A stretch of 6,443 nucleotides of DNA. It comes from Alkalinema sp. CAN_BIN05. GTDB lineage: Bacteria > Cyanobacteriota > Cyanobacteriia > Leptolyngbyales > Leptolyngbyaceae. Both the position numbers and the translations under genes were made by a program. Shown piece by piece: positions 5,851 to 6,443 of the stretch; position 1 is the stretch's first letter; every line of letters starts with the position of its first letter. The notes beneath the pieces are model-generated. The model ran no database searches. It had not been told where the DNA came from and saw only the letters and a list, made by a program, of their open reading frames with translations. Location: NCBI GenBank assembly GCA_026786325.1, contig JAJAYH010000358.1, positions 1 to 6,443 of the forward strand, in the 5' to 3' direction.

Positions 5851-6443
5851 ATGGCCCAGCCAAATCAAGTAATCGATCGGGAATTTGAGTTAGAGACAGC
5901 TTCGGATGATGGCGACCAAGAGCCTGATATTTATGGCGCAGATCCAGATGATGACGAAGAAACAGAAGCAGTCGAGCCTGTTGAAGCAGGGAAACCTGGC
6001 AAAAAAGGCGCTCGTAAGCGTGTAGTTCCTAAGAAAAAACACTACACCGAAGACTCAATTCGTCTCTACCTCCAAGAAATTGGCCGGATTCGACTTCTCC
6101 GGGCTGATGAAGAAATCGAACTCGCTCGAAAAATTGCTGATTTACTAGAGCTAGAGCGCGTTCACGCCAAGCTTGAAGAGCAACTACAACGCGAACCTTC
6201 CGATCGTGAGTGGGCTGAAGAAGTAAGTATGCCTATTGTCCAGTTTCGCCACCGTCTCCATGTGGGTCGTCGTGCGAAGGACAAGATGGTGCAGTCCAAC
6301 CTAAGACTTGTGGTTTCGATCGCGAAAAAGTACATGAACCGAGGTCTTTCTTTCCAAGATCTCATTCAGGAAGGGAGCTTGGGCTTGATTCGGGCGGCTG
6401 AAAAGTTTGATCACGAAAAGGGCTATAAGTTCTCTACCTATGC
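5851..6443 (+). CDS. rpoD: Principal RNA polymerase sigma factor SigA/RpoD, N-terminal part (cut by the window end)
   Basis: The frame runs from the ATG at 5851 to the window edge without a stop, showing 197 complete codons of a protein usually about 370-430 residues long in cyanobacteria. Residues 1-46 are strongly acidic (SDDGDQEPD, DDDEE) and 47-63 strongly basic (GKKGARKR, PKKK). Region 1.2 follows: HYTEDSIRLYLQEIGRIRLLRADEEIELARKI (64-95), which is typical of group 1 cyanobacterial sigma factors. After a helical linker, regions 2.1-2.3 begin: AKDKMVQSNLRLVVSIAKKYMNRGLSFQDLIQEGSLGLIRAAEKFD (142-187), the core-binding helix and start of the -10-recognition domain. The full sigma-70 region 1.1 of proteobacterial RpoD is absent, as is usual in cyanobacteria. 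It directs transcription of housekeeping genes by guiding core polymerase to promoters. Regions 2.4 to 4 lie outside the window. sigA is the usual cyanobacterial symbol. Confidence 0.95.
   Translation, partial: MAQPNQVIDREFELETASDDGDQEPDIYGADPDDDEETEAVEPVEAGKPGKKGARKRVVPKKKHYTEDSIRLYLQEIGRIRLLRADEEIELARKIADLLELERVHAKLEEQLQREPSDREWAEEVSMPIVQFRHRLHVGRRAKDKMVQSNLRLVVSIAKKYMNRGLSFQDLIQEGSLGLIRAAEKFDHEKGYKFSTY

Overview
The window reads as chromosomal DNA from a cyanobacterium. The core hexamer CGATCG occurs about thirty times by eye, against fewer than two expected by chance. At least three copies are the full HIP1 octamer GCGATCGC (480-487, 1522-1529, 3721-3728). The gene content agrees: a Ycf34 homologue (a cyanobacterial and plastid family) and a principal sigma factor whose region 1.2 is of the cyanobacterial SigA type. 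I could not place the genus.

Layout from left to right. (1) The 3' end of a histidine-kinase-like gene on + (to 520); its ATP-binding domain looks degenerate and its last 18 bases, stop codon included, are tandemly duplicated. (2) Convergent to it, a class II tRNA nucleotidyltransferase gene on - (1976-549). (3) Divergent from that, the small Fe-S protein gene ycf34 on + (2073-2321). (4) A secreted or periplasmic protein made almost entirely of twelve TPR units on + (2437-3918). (5) A 146-bp convergent gap holding a nested palindrome (3974-4027). (6) An LpxB-related GT-B glycosyltransferase-like gene on - (5393-4065). (7) A 457-bp non-coding stretch. (8) The 5' part of the principal sigma factor gene sigA/rpoD on +, cut by the window end.

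These are mostly single housekeeping genes in alternating orientation, not an operon. tRNA 3'-end maturation, primary transcription initiation and a photosynthesis-linked Fe-S protein are core functions; the TPR and LpxB-like proteins have no precise assigned role. I found no mobile element, CRISPR array, tRNA, rRNA or defence/toxin cassette, and I do not see a new multi-gene system. The items most worth a second look are the degenerate kinase domain, the short loop between motifs A and B of the nucleotidyltransferase (which bears on CC-adding versus A-adding versus CCA-adding activity), the nested palindrome, and the long sigA leader with its start-codon choice.
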